This document shows positions 1 through 6,417 of a DNA stretch of 10,937 nt, piece after piece (positions within the stretch are counted from its first letter, which is position 1; every line of letters starts with the position of its first letter). The position numbers and the translations under genes were made by a program. The stretch is from the NCBI GenBank assembly GCA_030690515.1, contig JAUYGP010000614.1, forward strand, positions 1-10,937, in the 5' to 3' direction. Source of the stretch: Giesbergeria sp. Lineage in GTDB: Bacteria > Pseudomonadota > Gammaproteobacteria > Burkholderiales > Burkholderiaceae_C. Below the pieces are notes generated by a model. The model saw only the letters and a program-made list of their open reading frames with translations. It was not told the origin of the DNA and ran no database searches.

Positions 1-1
1 G

Positions 2-283
2 GGCGTAGTGCTGGGCCTGGGCAATGTGTTCAGCGAACAGTTGCGCGGCACCCTGTCCATGGGCTGGGTGGAATCCCGCCGCAAGCTGGGGGATGACTAC
101 GTGAACGCCTACGGCTCGGGTGGCAATCTCAAGTTGTTCCAGTGGCATGCCGGGCTGTATTACACACCCATCAAGAACGTGGAGCTGGGCGGTGAACTGC
201 TGGGTGGCCGCCGCACCACCTTTGCCAATGAAACGGGCCGCATGACACGCCTGAACCTGCAGGCGCGATACCTCTTCAACTGA
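2..283 (+). CDS. Outer-membrane beta-barrel (porin-like, possibly DcaP-type) protein, C-terminal part
   Basis: This is the last 93 codons of a gene that begins left of the window; the frame is open to the first base. The product shows alternating polar and hydrophobic stretches separated by short turns, for example LFQWHAGLYYTPIKNVELG and the final strand RLNLQARYLFN. That is the pattern of transmembrane beta strands at the end of a bacterial outer-membrane barrel. The layout of the last strands recalls trimeric DcaP-like porins, but too little is present to assign a substrate or a firm family. The chain ends in Phe-Asn, so the aromatic residue usually found at the very C-terminus for BAM recognition is penultimate here. 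A strong terminator follows 20 bases after the stop. Confidence 0.6.
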   Translation, partial: GVVLGLGNVFSEQLRGTLSMGWVESRRKLGDDYVNAYGSGGNLKLFQWHAGLYYTPIKNVELGGELLGGRRTTFANETGRMTRLNLQARYLFN

Positions 284-303
284 TATTCCTGGCACCCATC
301 ACG

Positions 304-334
304 AAGCTGGCCGGGCAACTGGTCAGCTTTTTTT
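304..334 (+). terminator. Rho-independent terminator of the porin-like gene
   Basis: A nine-base-pair stem pairs AAGCTGGCC (304-312) with GGTCAGCTT (321-329), with one G-U pair. The loop is eight bases, and a run of seven T (328-334) follows directly. This is a textbook intrinsic terminator in the plus direction, placed 20 bases after the porin-like stop codon. The T-tract ends one base before the ATG of the downstream transporter gene, so the hairpin fills the space where that gene's ribosome-binding site would be. Confidence 0.85.
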
Positions 335-335
335 C

Positions 336-1226
336 ATGCGTCGTGAACGTTATGGCCTATTGGCCCTGTTGCTGGTCACCATGGTGTGGGGAACGACCTT
401 CCCAGCCATGAAGTTGCTGTCCGTGCAGCTCGATGCCCTGCAGATCATCTGGCTGCGTTTCGCCATTGCGCTGGTGGTTCTCGGGCCGCTGTGGTGGGAC
501 ATGCGCCGCGGCGAGCGCCTGTGGGGCTGCGCCCTGGGGTTGTTGCTGTTTCTGGCGTTCTGGCTGCAGATTGAAGGACTGGCGCGTACCAGCAGCAACC
601 GAAATGCCTTTGTGACAGGCCTGAATGTCCTGGTCGTGCCTTTGTTGGCCATGCTGGTGCTGAAGCGCCGCTATGGCTGGCAACTGTGGGTGGCCTGCGC
701 CATGGCCTGTGGCGGCATGGTGCTGATGTTCCATGAGGATGAGCCGTGGAATCTAGGCGATTCACTGACCCTGGCCAGCACCCTGTTTTACGCCATTTAC
801 ATTCTTGCGCTGGAGGAGTGCGCACGCCGCCATCTGACCCAGCCGCTGCGCGCTACCCGCATGGCGGCCGCGCAGGCCACGATGATGTGTCTGGCGTCCA
901 TGGCACTGCTTCTGGCGCGCGGCGAAGGCATGGCCTGGCTAGGAACGCTCGCGCACATCGGCACTTCTGCCTGGATGGCGCTGCTCTACCTGGGCCTGCT
1001 GGCCAGCGTGGTGGTCGTCACACTGCAGGCCTGGGGGCAGCAGCGTGTGGACGCCATGCGCAGCGCCATCATTTTTGGCCTGGAGCCCGTCTTTGCGGCT
1101 CTCACGGCCTGGGCTCTGCTGGGTGAACGCATGGGCTGGGCCGGACTGAGCGGCGCCAGCCTGGTGGTGGTGGCCCTGGTGTTCAGCCAACTGCGCCCAG
1201 CCTCTGCTGCCAGCGTTCCCGCCTGA
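336..1226 (+). CDS. EamA/DMT-superfamily inner-membrane transporter
   Basis: The 296-residue product is almost entirely hydrophobic, with about ten predicted membrane helices (roughly residues 7-25, 34-52, 62-80, 92-109, 114-132, 142-160, 175-193, 211-231, 243-262, 267-285). This matches the two tandem five-helix EamA repeats and the usual size of drug/metabolite transporters. Supporting motifs are VWGTTFPAMK in helix 1 and the second-repeat signature FGLEPVFAALTAWALLGER near residues 247-265. Such proteins export or import small metabolites; the substrate cannot be told from sequence. The ATG at 336 is chosen because helix 1 starts just after it, but no Shine-Dalgarno sequence precedes it and a terminator ends one base upstream. 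The gene runs tail-to-tail into mrdA with six bases between them. Confidence 0.9.
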   Translation: MRRERYGLLALLLVTMVWGTTFPAMKLLSVQLDALQIIWLRFAIALVVLGPLWWDMRRGERLWGCALGLLLFLAFWLQIEGLARTSSNRNAFVTGLNVLVVPLLAMLVLKRRYGWQLWVACAMACGGMVLMFHEDEPWNLGDSLTLASTLFYAIYILALEECARRHLTQPLRATRMAAAQATMMCLASMALLLARGEGMAWLGTLAHIGTSAWMALLYLGLLASVVVVTLQAWGQQRVDAMRSAIIFGLEPVFAALTAWALLGERMGWAGLSGASLVVVALVFSQLRPASAASVPA

Positions 1227-1231
1227 CGCCC

Positions 1232-1256
1232 ATCACTCTGCCGCAGGCAGCGTGAT
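1232..1256. repeat. Inverted repeat between convergent transporter and mrdA genes
   Basis: ATCAC-T-CTGCC (1232-1242) pairs with GGCAG-C-GTGAT (1246-1256) around a GCA loop, giving ten base pairs with one T/C mismatch. It begins five bases after the transporter stop and covers the mrdA stop codon. There is no T-tract on either side, so it is at best a weak bidirectional terminator or an RNA 3'-end stabilising hairpin. Its function is inferred from position only. Confidence 0.45.
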
Positions 1257-3179
1257 ATCAGTCACCTGCCGGGGCTTGCCGATGGGTGCCGTGGCCAAGC
1301 CTTTGCGCGTGGCGACCATGTCTTCTTCGCTGGGGTATTCGCCCTGGAGCCAGTAGTCAAAAACACGCCGGGCAATCGGCGCGGCATGGGCTGCACCAAA
1401 ACCCGCATTTTCAACAATCACCGCCAGCGCAATGCGGGGCGCCTCGACCGGAGCGAAGGCGATGTAGAGCGCATGGTCTCGCTGGCGTTCTTCGAGCTTG
1501 GCGGCGTTGTAACGGTCTTTCTGTCCAATGGTCACCGCCTGCGCCGTACCCGTCTTGCCAGCAGACAGATAGCGCGCCCCAGCGAACACGCGGGTCGAGG
1601 TGCCCCCTTGCGTCACGCCGGCCATGGCCCGCCGCACCACGTCCACATTGGCTGGTTTGAAGCCCAGATCCACGGCGGCCGGTTGCTCGATAGGATGGCT
1701 GTTGCGCGTCACGGCATCCAGCGTGGCAACACCAAGATGGGGCCGGTGCTGCACCCCACCATTGGCCAGCGTCGCTGTGGCCTGCGCCATCTGCAACATG
1801 GTGAAGGTGTTGTACCCCTGGCCAATACCCAAAGAAATGGTCTCTCCCGCATACCATTTCTTTTGCTCAGGCCGACGGTACGCATTGCGTTTCCATTCCT
1901 GGCTGGGCAGCACACCGCGCACCTCGCCGTTGAGGTCAATGCCCGTAATCTGCCCCAGCCCCAGCGGCTTCATGAAATCGTGCATGGCGTCCACACCCAT
2001 GTCGTTGGCCAACTGATAGTAGTAGACGTTGCTCGACTGCACGATGCTGCGGTACATGTCCACAGCACCCAGGCCGTGATCGCCATGGCTGCGAAAGGTG
2101 TGCCCGCCAAAGGTCCAGGAGCCATTGTCCATGGTGATGGCGGTCGGCGTGCGCTTGCCGGTCTCCAGGGCCGCGAGTGCCATGAAAGGCTTGTAGGTGG
2201 AGCCTGGAGGGTAAGTACCGCGCAGCGCACGGTTAAGCAAAGGCTTGTCGAGCGACTGGTTGAGCGCTGTCCAGTTCTCCACGTCGATACCTTCAACAAA
2301 CAGGTTCGGATCAAAGGTCGGCTTGCTCACCAGGGCCAGAATTTCCCCCGTGCGTGGATCGATGGCGACCAAGGCACCACGGCGGTCTCCATACAAATCC
2401 TCGATCATCTTCTGCAGTTTAATGTCAAGCGACAGCTTTACCGTCTGGCCAGGTGTCGCCGGGAAGCTGTTGAGCCTGCGCACGGCCCGACCGCCGGCCG
2501 AGGTTTCCATTTGCTCGACACCGGTGATGCCGTGCAGGGACGACTCGAAGCTGTGTTCGATGCCCAGTTTGCCAATGTAGTCGGTGCCCCGGTAGTTGGC
2601 TTCATCGTCTGAATCCTGGATGTGCGCTTTTTCTGCCTGGTTGATGCGTCCGATGTAACCGATGGCATGGCTGGCGACCTCACCCAGCGGATAGTTGCGA
2701 AACAAGCGCGCTTTCACATCCACACCTGGAAATCGGTACCGCTGCGCTGTAAAGCGCGCCACCTCTGTGTCGGACAGCCGCGTGCGGATGGGAAGCGACT
2801 CGAAACCGCGCGACTCCTCCATAAGGCGCCGGAACCGCCGCCGGTCGCGCTGCTGTATGTCCACCACCTGCGCCAACGCATCGATGGTTTCGTCCAGTTC
2901 ATTCACCCGAGAGGGCGTGATTTCAAGCGTGTAGGCGGCGTAGTTGGTGGCGAGCACGACGCCATTGCGATCGAGTATCAGCCCCCGATTGGGCACCACG
3001 GGCACGATAGCGGTACGGTTGCTCTCCGCCTGCTCCGCCAGATCTTCATGCCGCACCACCTGCAGAAAAACCAGCCGCGCCACCACCAGGCAGAAGGCAA
3101 AGAAAACAACAGCCCCCACCACCAGAATACGCCAGCGAAACCGCCGCGCATCCAGTTCAGCATTGCGCAGTTCGGTCAT
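1233..3179 (-). CDS. mrdA: Peptidoglycan D,D-transpeptidase MrdA (penicillin-binding protein 2)
   Basis: This 648-residue class B penicillin-binding protein cross-links peptidoglycan during rod elongation, working with RodA and the MreBCD complex. A short cytoplasmic N-terminus is followed by one membrane anchor at about residues 17-40. The non-catalytic PBP dimerisation domain spans roughly 60-240 and the transpeptidase domain roughly 265-615. All three active-site motifs are present: S327-T-Y-K330 with the acyl-accepting serine, S382-S383-N384, and K542-T543-G544. Length fits the family (633 in E. coli). The ATG at 3179 gives the expected short tail before the anchor, though its ribosome-binding site is weak. 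The gene lies 85 bases after mreD in the same direction. mrdB/rodA does not follow; the next gene is the convergent transporter. Confidence 0.96.
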   Translation of the reverse strand: MTELRNAELDARRFRWRILVVGAVVFFAFCLVVARLVFLQVVRHEDLAEQAESNRTAIVPVVPNRGLILDRNGVVLATNYAAYTLEITPSRVNELDETIDALAQVVDIQQRDRRRFRRLMEESRGFESLPIRTRLSDTEVARFTAQRYRFPGVDVKARLFRNYPLGEVASHAIGYIGRINQAEKAHIQDSDDEANYRGTDYIGKLGIEHSFESSLHGITGVEQMETSAGGRAVRRLNSFPATPGQTVKLSLDIKLQKMIEDLYGDRRGALVAIDPRTGEILALVSKPTFDPNLFVEGIDVENWTALNQSLDKPLLNRALRGTYPPGSTYKPFMALAALETGKRTPTAITMDNGSWTFGGHTFRSHGDHGLGAVDMYRSIVQSSNVYYYQLANDMGVDAMHDFMKPLGLGQITGIDLNGEVRGVLPSQEWKRNAYRRPEQKKWYAGETISLGIGQGYNTFTMLQMAQATATLANGGVQHRPHLGVATLDAVTRNSHPIEQPAAVDLGFKPANVDVVRRAMAGVTQGGTSTRVFAGARYLSAGKTGTAQAVTIGQKDRYNAAKLEERQRDHALYIAFAPVEAPRIALAVIVENAGFGAAHAAPIARRVFDYWLQGEYPSEEDMVATRKGLATAPIGKPRQVTDITLPAAE

Positions 3180-3264
3180 GGCAGCAGAGCACCAGCCATG
3201 CGGGCGAGAGATGCACAGGGCCTCTTGTGATCAAGCGCCATCCACCTGTATTCCGCCATCGGCA

Positions 3265-3783
3265 TCATTGCGCCCGCTTGTCGCTGCTGTCAGGTGACCT
3301 GCGCTGCGGCGCAAGCAACACCCAACTTGCCAGCGGCCAGAACATGGCTTCGAGCACCGGGGCAGCCACCATGGACCAGCCTGGAAAAACGCCCCCCGCG
3401 AGTATGCCCACGAGCAACAGCACGGCATGGACCACAACAAACAATCCGACCATTTGCAAAGACTGCTGCCCAGGCCTGAACCACAGCACGCGCCGGTGTG
3501 TACGGCTGGTGCCATAGAGCAGTACGGTGTAGGCCAATGCATGCTGCCCCAGCAGGGCCGACTGTTGCACGTCCATGCACAGTCCCAGCAGGAACGCCAT
3601 TCCCATGCCCACGCGCAGCGGCTGGTGCACACCCCAAAAGGCCAGAAGGACGACCAAAGCGTCTGGCATCCAGGGCACATGCCCCAGGGGCAGCATATTG
3701 AACGCCAGCGCCGCCACCAGACTGGCGCCAATGAACACGGGATTGACCGGCAACAGCAATTGCTGTCCGCGGGGCATGATCAT
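3265..3783 (-). CDS. mreD: Rod shape-determining membrane protein MreD
   Basis: The product (172 residues from this start) is a small, very hydrophobic inner-membrane protein with about five to six helices. It carries the family-typical segment GLCMDVQQSALLGQHALAY in the middle, and it lies between mreC and mrdA. MreD forms part of the elongasome and pairs with MreC to regulate PBP2-RodA. I chose the ATG at 3783 because GGAG sits seven bases upstream (3791-3794). A second ATG lies two codons later at 3777. An upstream TTG at 3801 is less likely because it would fall inside a hairpin stem and lacks a ribosome-binding site. MreD diverges fast in sequence, so position in the operon is a large part of the evidence. 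Confidence 0.92.
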   Translation of the reverse strand: MIMPRGQQLLLPVNPVFIGASLVAALAFNMLPLGHVPWMPDALVVLLAFWGVHQPLRVGMGMAFLLGLCMDVQQSALLGQHALAYTVLLYGTSRTHRRVLWFRPGQQSLQMVGLFVVVHAVLLLVGILAGGVFPGWSMVAAPVLEAMFWPLASWVLLAPQRRSPDSSDKRAQ

Positions 3784-3796
3784 GGCGATTCTCCAG

Positions 3797-3814
3797 ACCA
3801 AGCAAAAACTTGGT
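3797..3814. repeat. Small hairpin between mreC and mreD
   Basis: ACCAAG (3797-3802) and CTTGGT (3809-3814) form a perfect six-base-pair inverted repeat with a six-base loop, CAAAAA on the plus strand and TTTTTG in the mre transcript. It starts four bases after the mreC stop and ends two bases before the mreD Shine-Dalgarno. In the mre direction there is no T-run after the stem, so it is not a typical terminator. It could tune mreD translation or mark an RNA processing site; this is inference from placement. Confidence 0.5.
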
Positions 3815-3817
3815 ACC

Positions 3818-4741
3818 TCATTTCCGCCCCTTCTTCCGGCCCGCGCTATCGTCAGGCGCTGGCTCGGGTTGCTGCGGAATTCTTCCCGCCACGGGCTCTA
3901 GCAAAAGCACATGGTGTGCACCCTGAATCGCCGCAACGGGGGCGCAATAAATGCGCGCAAAAGCAGAATCGGCACGCCGCTCGACGCGCACCACTCGTGC
4001 TACAGGCAACCCTGACGGGTACACACCATCAAGACCGCTGGTGGTTAACAGGTCGTCTTCCTGAACATCCGCATTGGCCGACACGAACCGCAGCTCCATC
4101 CCACCCCCATGGCTGGCCACGGGATCTCCATAGGCCACGCCACGCGCACTGGTACGCATATTGACCACCGGGATGGCCTGATCGCGGTCGATGAGCAAGG
4201 TGACTTCGCTCACAAAGGGATAGACCCGCGTCACCTGCCCCAGTACGCCGGCGCCATCGAGCACCGGGGAGCCTGGCTGCACGCCTGCATCCTGGCCACG
4301 GTCCACTACGACCCGGCGTGAATAAGAATCAGTGGTCTCATACAGGATTTGCGCGGCCTGAGATGCTCCTTGCAGGCGCGCACGCAAATCCAGCAACCGG
4401 CGCAGGCGTTCATTTTCCTGGGCCAGCTGATCGGCTTGGTGAGCTCGTTGTGACTGCAGCGCCAGCTGCTTGCGCGCCAGATCCGACTCGGACTGTGCAG
4501 CCTGCAGGGTCTCGAAATACCCTGCCGCCTCTCCCGCCATTTCTACAGGCTTGATCATGGCCCACTGGGCGGGATAGAGCACTGCTGCAATCACCTTGCG
4601 CAAGGGATCGGTCACATGGAAACGGGCGTCCGCCACCATCAAAAACAGCGCCAAGGCGCTGTACAGAACAAGCTGCGAAATAGCCGACGGCCCCTGTCGC
4701 ATGAAGGAAGGGGCACGGCGATCCACAGTTCCAAGCGGCAT
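3818..4741 (-). CDS. mreC: Rod shape-determining protein MreC
   Basis: MreC is a bitopic inner-membrane protein whose periplasmic part binds and activates PBP2 and links it to MreB filaments. The 307-residue product has a short cytoplasmic tail, one membrane helix at about residues 20-38, and a coiled coil at roughly 75-120, rich in Gln, Glu and Leu (for example QLAQENERLRRLLDLRARL). The beta-sheet core follows at about 130-285, with the typical VVVDRGQDAGVQPGSPV segment near 144-160. The final 20 residues are a Pro/Lys-rich tail (QPEPAPDDSAGRKKGRK), which is probably disordered. GAAGGAGA (4748-4755, minus strand) is well placed before the ATG and fixes the start. The gene follows mreB after 122 bases in which I see no gene. 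Confidence 0.96.
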   Translation of the reverse strand: MPLGTVDRRAPSFMRQGPSAISQLVLYSALALFLMVADARFHVTDPLRKVIAAVLYPAQWAMIKPVEMAGEAAGYFETLQAAQSESDLARKQLALQSQRAHQADQLAQENERLRRLLDLRARLQGASQAAQILYETTDSYSRRVVVDRGQDAGVQPGSPVLDGAGVLGQVTRVYPFVSEVTLLIDRDQAIPVVNMRTSARGVAYGDPVASHGGGMELRFVSANADVQEDDLLTTSGLDGVYPSGLPVARVVRVERRADSAFARIYCAPVAAIQGAHHVLLLEPVAGRIPQQPEPAPDDSAGRKKGRK

Positions 4742-4863
4742 CCTGCCTCTCCTTCAGGCGGGGAGCAGAACGTCCCGCACCACCATGCAGAACGAGTGGA
4801 GTTGAACAGCCTGGTTCATGCAGCGATAGCGCCGGGCCACGGTGTGGGTGACGCCTGGATAGT

Positions 4864-5907
4864 TCAATCGCTGGTGAAGATGCTGCCTGCGCGGTCCATG
4901 CGCTCGAGCGCAATGCCGCAGCCACGCACCACACAGGTCAAGGGATCTTCAGCCACCAGCACGGGCAGGCCGGTTTCTTCGGCCAACAGACGGTCAAGGT
5001 CACGCAGCAAAGCGCCGCCGCCGGTGAGCATCATGCCGCGCTCCGCGATGTCAGCACCCAGTTCAGGCGGGGTCTGTTCCAGCGCATTCTTGACGGCCGA
5101 AACGATCTGGTTGAGTGGTTCGGTCAGGGCTTCGAGCACTTCGTTGCTGGAAATAGTGAAACTGCGTGGCACGCCTTCGCTGAGGTTGCGACCACGCACT
5201 TCCATCTCGCGTACTTCCGAACCCGGGAAGGCGCTACCAATCTTCTTCTTGATAGCCTCGGCTGTCGGCTCACCGATCAGCATGCCGTAGTTGCGGCGGA
5301 TGTAGCTGATGATGGCTTCGTCAAACTTGTCGCCCCCCACGCGCACACTGCCTTTGTAGACCATGCCACCCAGAGAGATCACGCCCACTTCCGTCGTTCC
5401 GCCACCGATGTCCACCACCATGGAGCCGCTGGCCTCGCTGACAGGCAGACCCGCCCCAATGCCTGCCGCCATGGGCTCCTCGATCAGATAGACCGCCGTG
5501 GCACCCGCAGCCTCGGCGGCGTCCCTGATCGCGCGGCGTTCGACCTGGGTCGAGCCGCAGGGCACGCAGATGATGATGCGCGGACTGGGCGTAAACAAGG
5601 TGCGGGGGTGCACCATCTTGATGAACTGTTTGATCATCTGCTCAGTGATGACGAAATCGGCAATGACGCCGTCCTTCATCGGGCGGATGGCCTCGATATT
5701 GCCGGGCACCTTGCCGAGCATCGCCTTGGCTTCACGGCCCACGGCCTGGATGACCTTTTTGCCGTGCGGCCCACTTTCATGGCGGATGGCCACTACAGAG
5801 GGCTCGTCCAGCACCAGCCCCTTGTCGCGGGCAAAAATCAGCGTATTGGCAGTGCCAAGGTCAATGGCAAGATCGGTGGAAAAGTACCGACGGAAAGCTC
5901 CGAACAT
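4864..5907 (-). CDS. mreB: Rod shape-determining actin homologue MreB
   Basis: MreB polymerises on ATP into short membrane-bound filaments that orient the lateral-wall synthesis machinery. The 347-residue product has the same length as E. coli MreB. The actin-fold nucleotide motifs are all visible: phosphate-1 DLGTAN at 16-21, the LIEEPMAAGIGAG segment at 141-153 with the E143-E144 pair, phosphate-2 DIGGGTTEV at 166-174, and the adenosine motif LTGGGALLRDLDRLL at about 294-308. The N-terminus MFGAFRRYFS is short and amphipathic, suited to membrane contact. AGAGGA lies about six bases before the ATG. It is the first gene of the mre cluster, and its promoter should lie in the 203-bp region shared with divergent gatC. 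Confidence 0.98.
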   Translation of the reverse strand: MFGAFRRYFSTDLAIDLGTANTLIFARDKGLVLDEPSVVAIRHESGPHGKKVIQAVGREAKAMLGKVPGNIEAIRPMKDGVIADFVITEQMIKQFIKMVHPRTLFTPSPRIIICVPCGSTQVERRAIRDAAEAAGATAVYLIEEPMAAGIGAGLPVSEASGSMVVDIGGGTTEVGVISLGGMVYKGSVRVGGDKFDEAIISYIRRNYGMLIGEPTAEAIKKKIGSAFPGSEVREMEVRGRNLSEGVPRSFTISSNEVLEALTEPLNQIVSAVKNALEQTPPELGADIAERGMMLTGGGALLRDLDRLLAEETGLPVLVAEDPLTCVVRGCGIALERMDRAGSIFTSD

Positions 5908-6110
5908 TCAAAATCCTCTCGGGCACAGCAAGCGCTTCGGCCTGCCATCGCCGGTTTTGTGGTGTCTAATCTGGGTCTACTGCGCACATTTACCCGCCAA
6001 TTGCGGTGTATAGCGGCAAAGGCGGGATAATAACGCATCCCCTGTGAATAACTTCTGCCGGAATACCCGCTTTCGAAGCTTTACATCCGGTTTCCGACCC
6101 TTTTTTCCCT
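5908..6110. promoter_or_regulatory. Divergent mreB/gatC intergenic region
   Basis: This is the longest gene-free stretch in the window and separates two divergently transcribed operons, so promoters for both should lie here. It has more A and T than its surroundings. For gatC, the best -10 candidate is GATAAT at 6026-6031, with TTGCGG at 6001-6006 as a possible -35; the 19-base spacer is longer than ideal, so the assignment is tentative. No convincing minus-strand promoter for mreB could be picked by eye. An imperfect inverted repeat (5993-6026) lies in the middle. The last bases before the gatC ATG are pyrimidine-rich. Confidence 0.5.
5993..6026. repeat. Imperfect inverted repeat in the mreB/gatC promoter region
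   Basis: CCCGCC (5993-5998) pairs with GGCGGG (6021-6026), and inside it TTGC (6001-6004) pairs with GCAA (6016-6019). The inner and outer arms are separated by two unpaired bases on one side and one on the other, and the loop is 11 bases. The right arm touches the candidate gatC -10 element. It might be an operator or simply a chance palindrome in GC-rich DNA. Confidence 0.35.
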
Positions 6111-6410
6111 ATGGCACTGACCCCCCAGGACATCGTCCGCATTGCCCATCTGGCACGTCTTGAAATCAGCCCCAGCGAAAGTGAGCAAGCACTCACGCAG
6201 CTGAACGGTTTCTTCAATATCGTGGAGAAGATGCGCGCTGTGGATACCCAGGGCATTGAACCCCTGTCCCACCCTGTCGCCACCATTCAGGACATTGCGC
6301 TGCGCCTGCGCGACGACATCGCCAGCGAGCCCAACGCACGCGATGCCAACCAGAAGAACGCTCCGGCTGTCGAACGGGGTCTGTTCCTTGTGCCCAAAGT
6401 GATTGAGTAA
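6111..6410 (+). CDS. gatC: Asp-tRNA(Asn)/Glu-tRNA(Gln) amidotransferase subunit C
   Basis: GatC is the small subunit that wraps around and stabilises the GatA-GatB interface in the GatCAB amidotransferase. The 99-residue product has the family start MALTPQDIVRIAHLARLEIS, the central LNGFFNIVEKMRAVDTQGIEPL, and a C-terminal segment ending ERGLFLVPKVIE. All are typical of GatC, as is the length of about 95-100. The start codon is supported by the conserved N-terminus, although the bases just upstream are pyrimidine-rich and show no Shine-Dalgarno. It opens the gatC-gatA-gatB operon; gatA follows seven bases after its stop. Confidence 0.96.
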   Translation: MALTPQDIVRIAHLARLEISPSESEQALTQLNGFFNIVEKMRAVDTQGIEPLSHPVATIQDIALRLRDDIASEPNARDANQKNAPAVERGLFLVPKVIE

Positions 6411-6417
6411 GGCCCGT

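Noticed and set aside
1386..2612. Open frame of 408 codons on the plus strand, antisense to mrdA
   Set aside because: mrdA on the other strand has all three transpeptidase motifs and fits a cluster. The antisense translation is rich in His, Arg and Gly, shows no recognisable domain, and is the usual shadow frame of GC-rich coding DNA.
4821..4873. Seven-base inverted repeat CAGCGAT/ATCGCTG around the mreB stop
   Set aside because: The loop is 39 bases with only a weak inner CCAC/GTGG stem and no T-tract, so a chance match is likely.
5964..6000. TTGGCG and nearby TTAGAC/TAGACC as a minus-strand promoter for mreB
   Set aside because: No -10-like hexamer falls at 16-18 bases from the -35 candidate, so it cannot be supported by eye.
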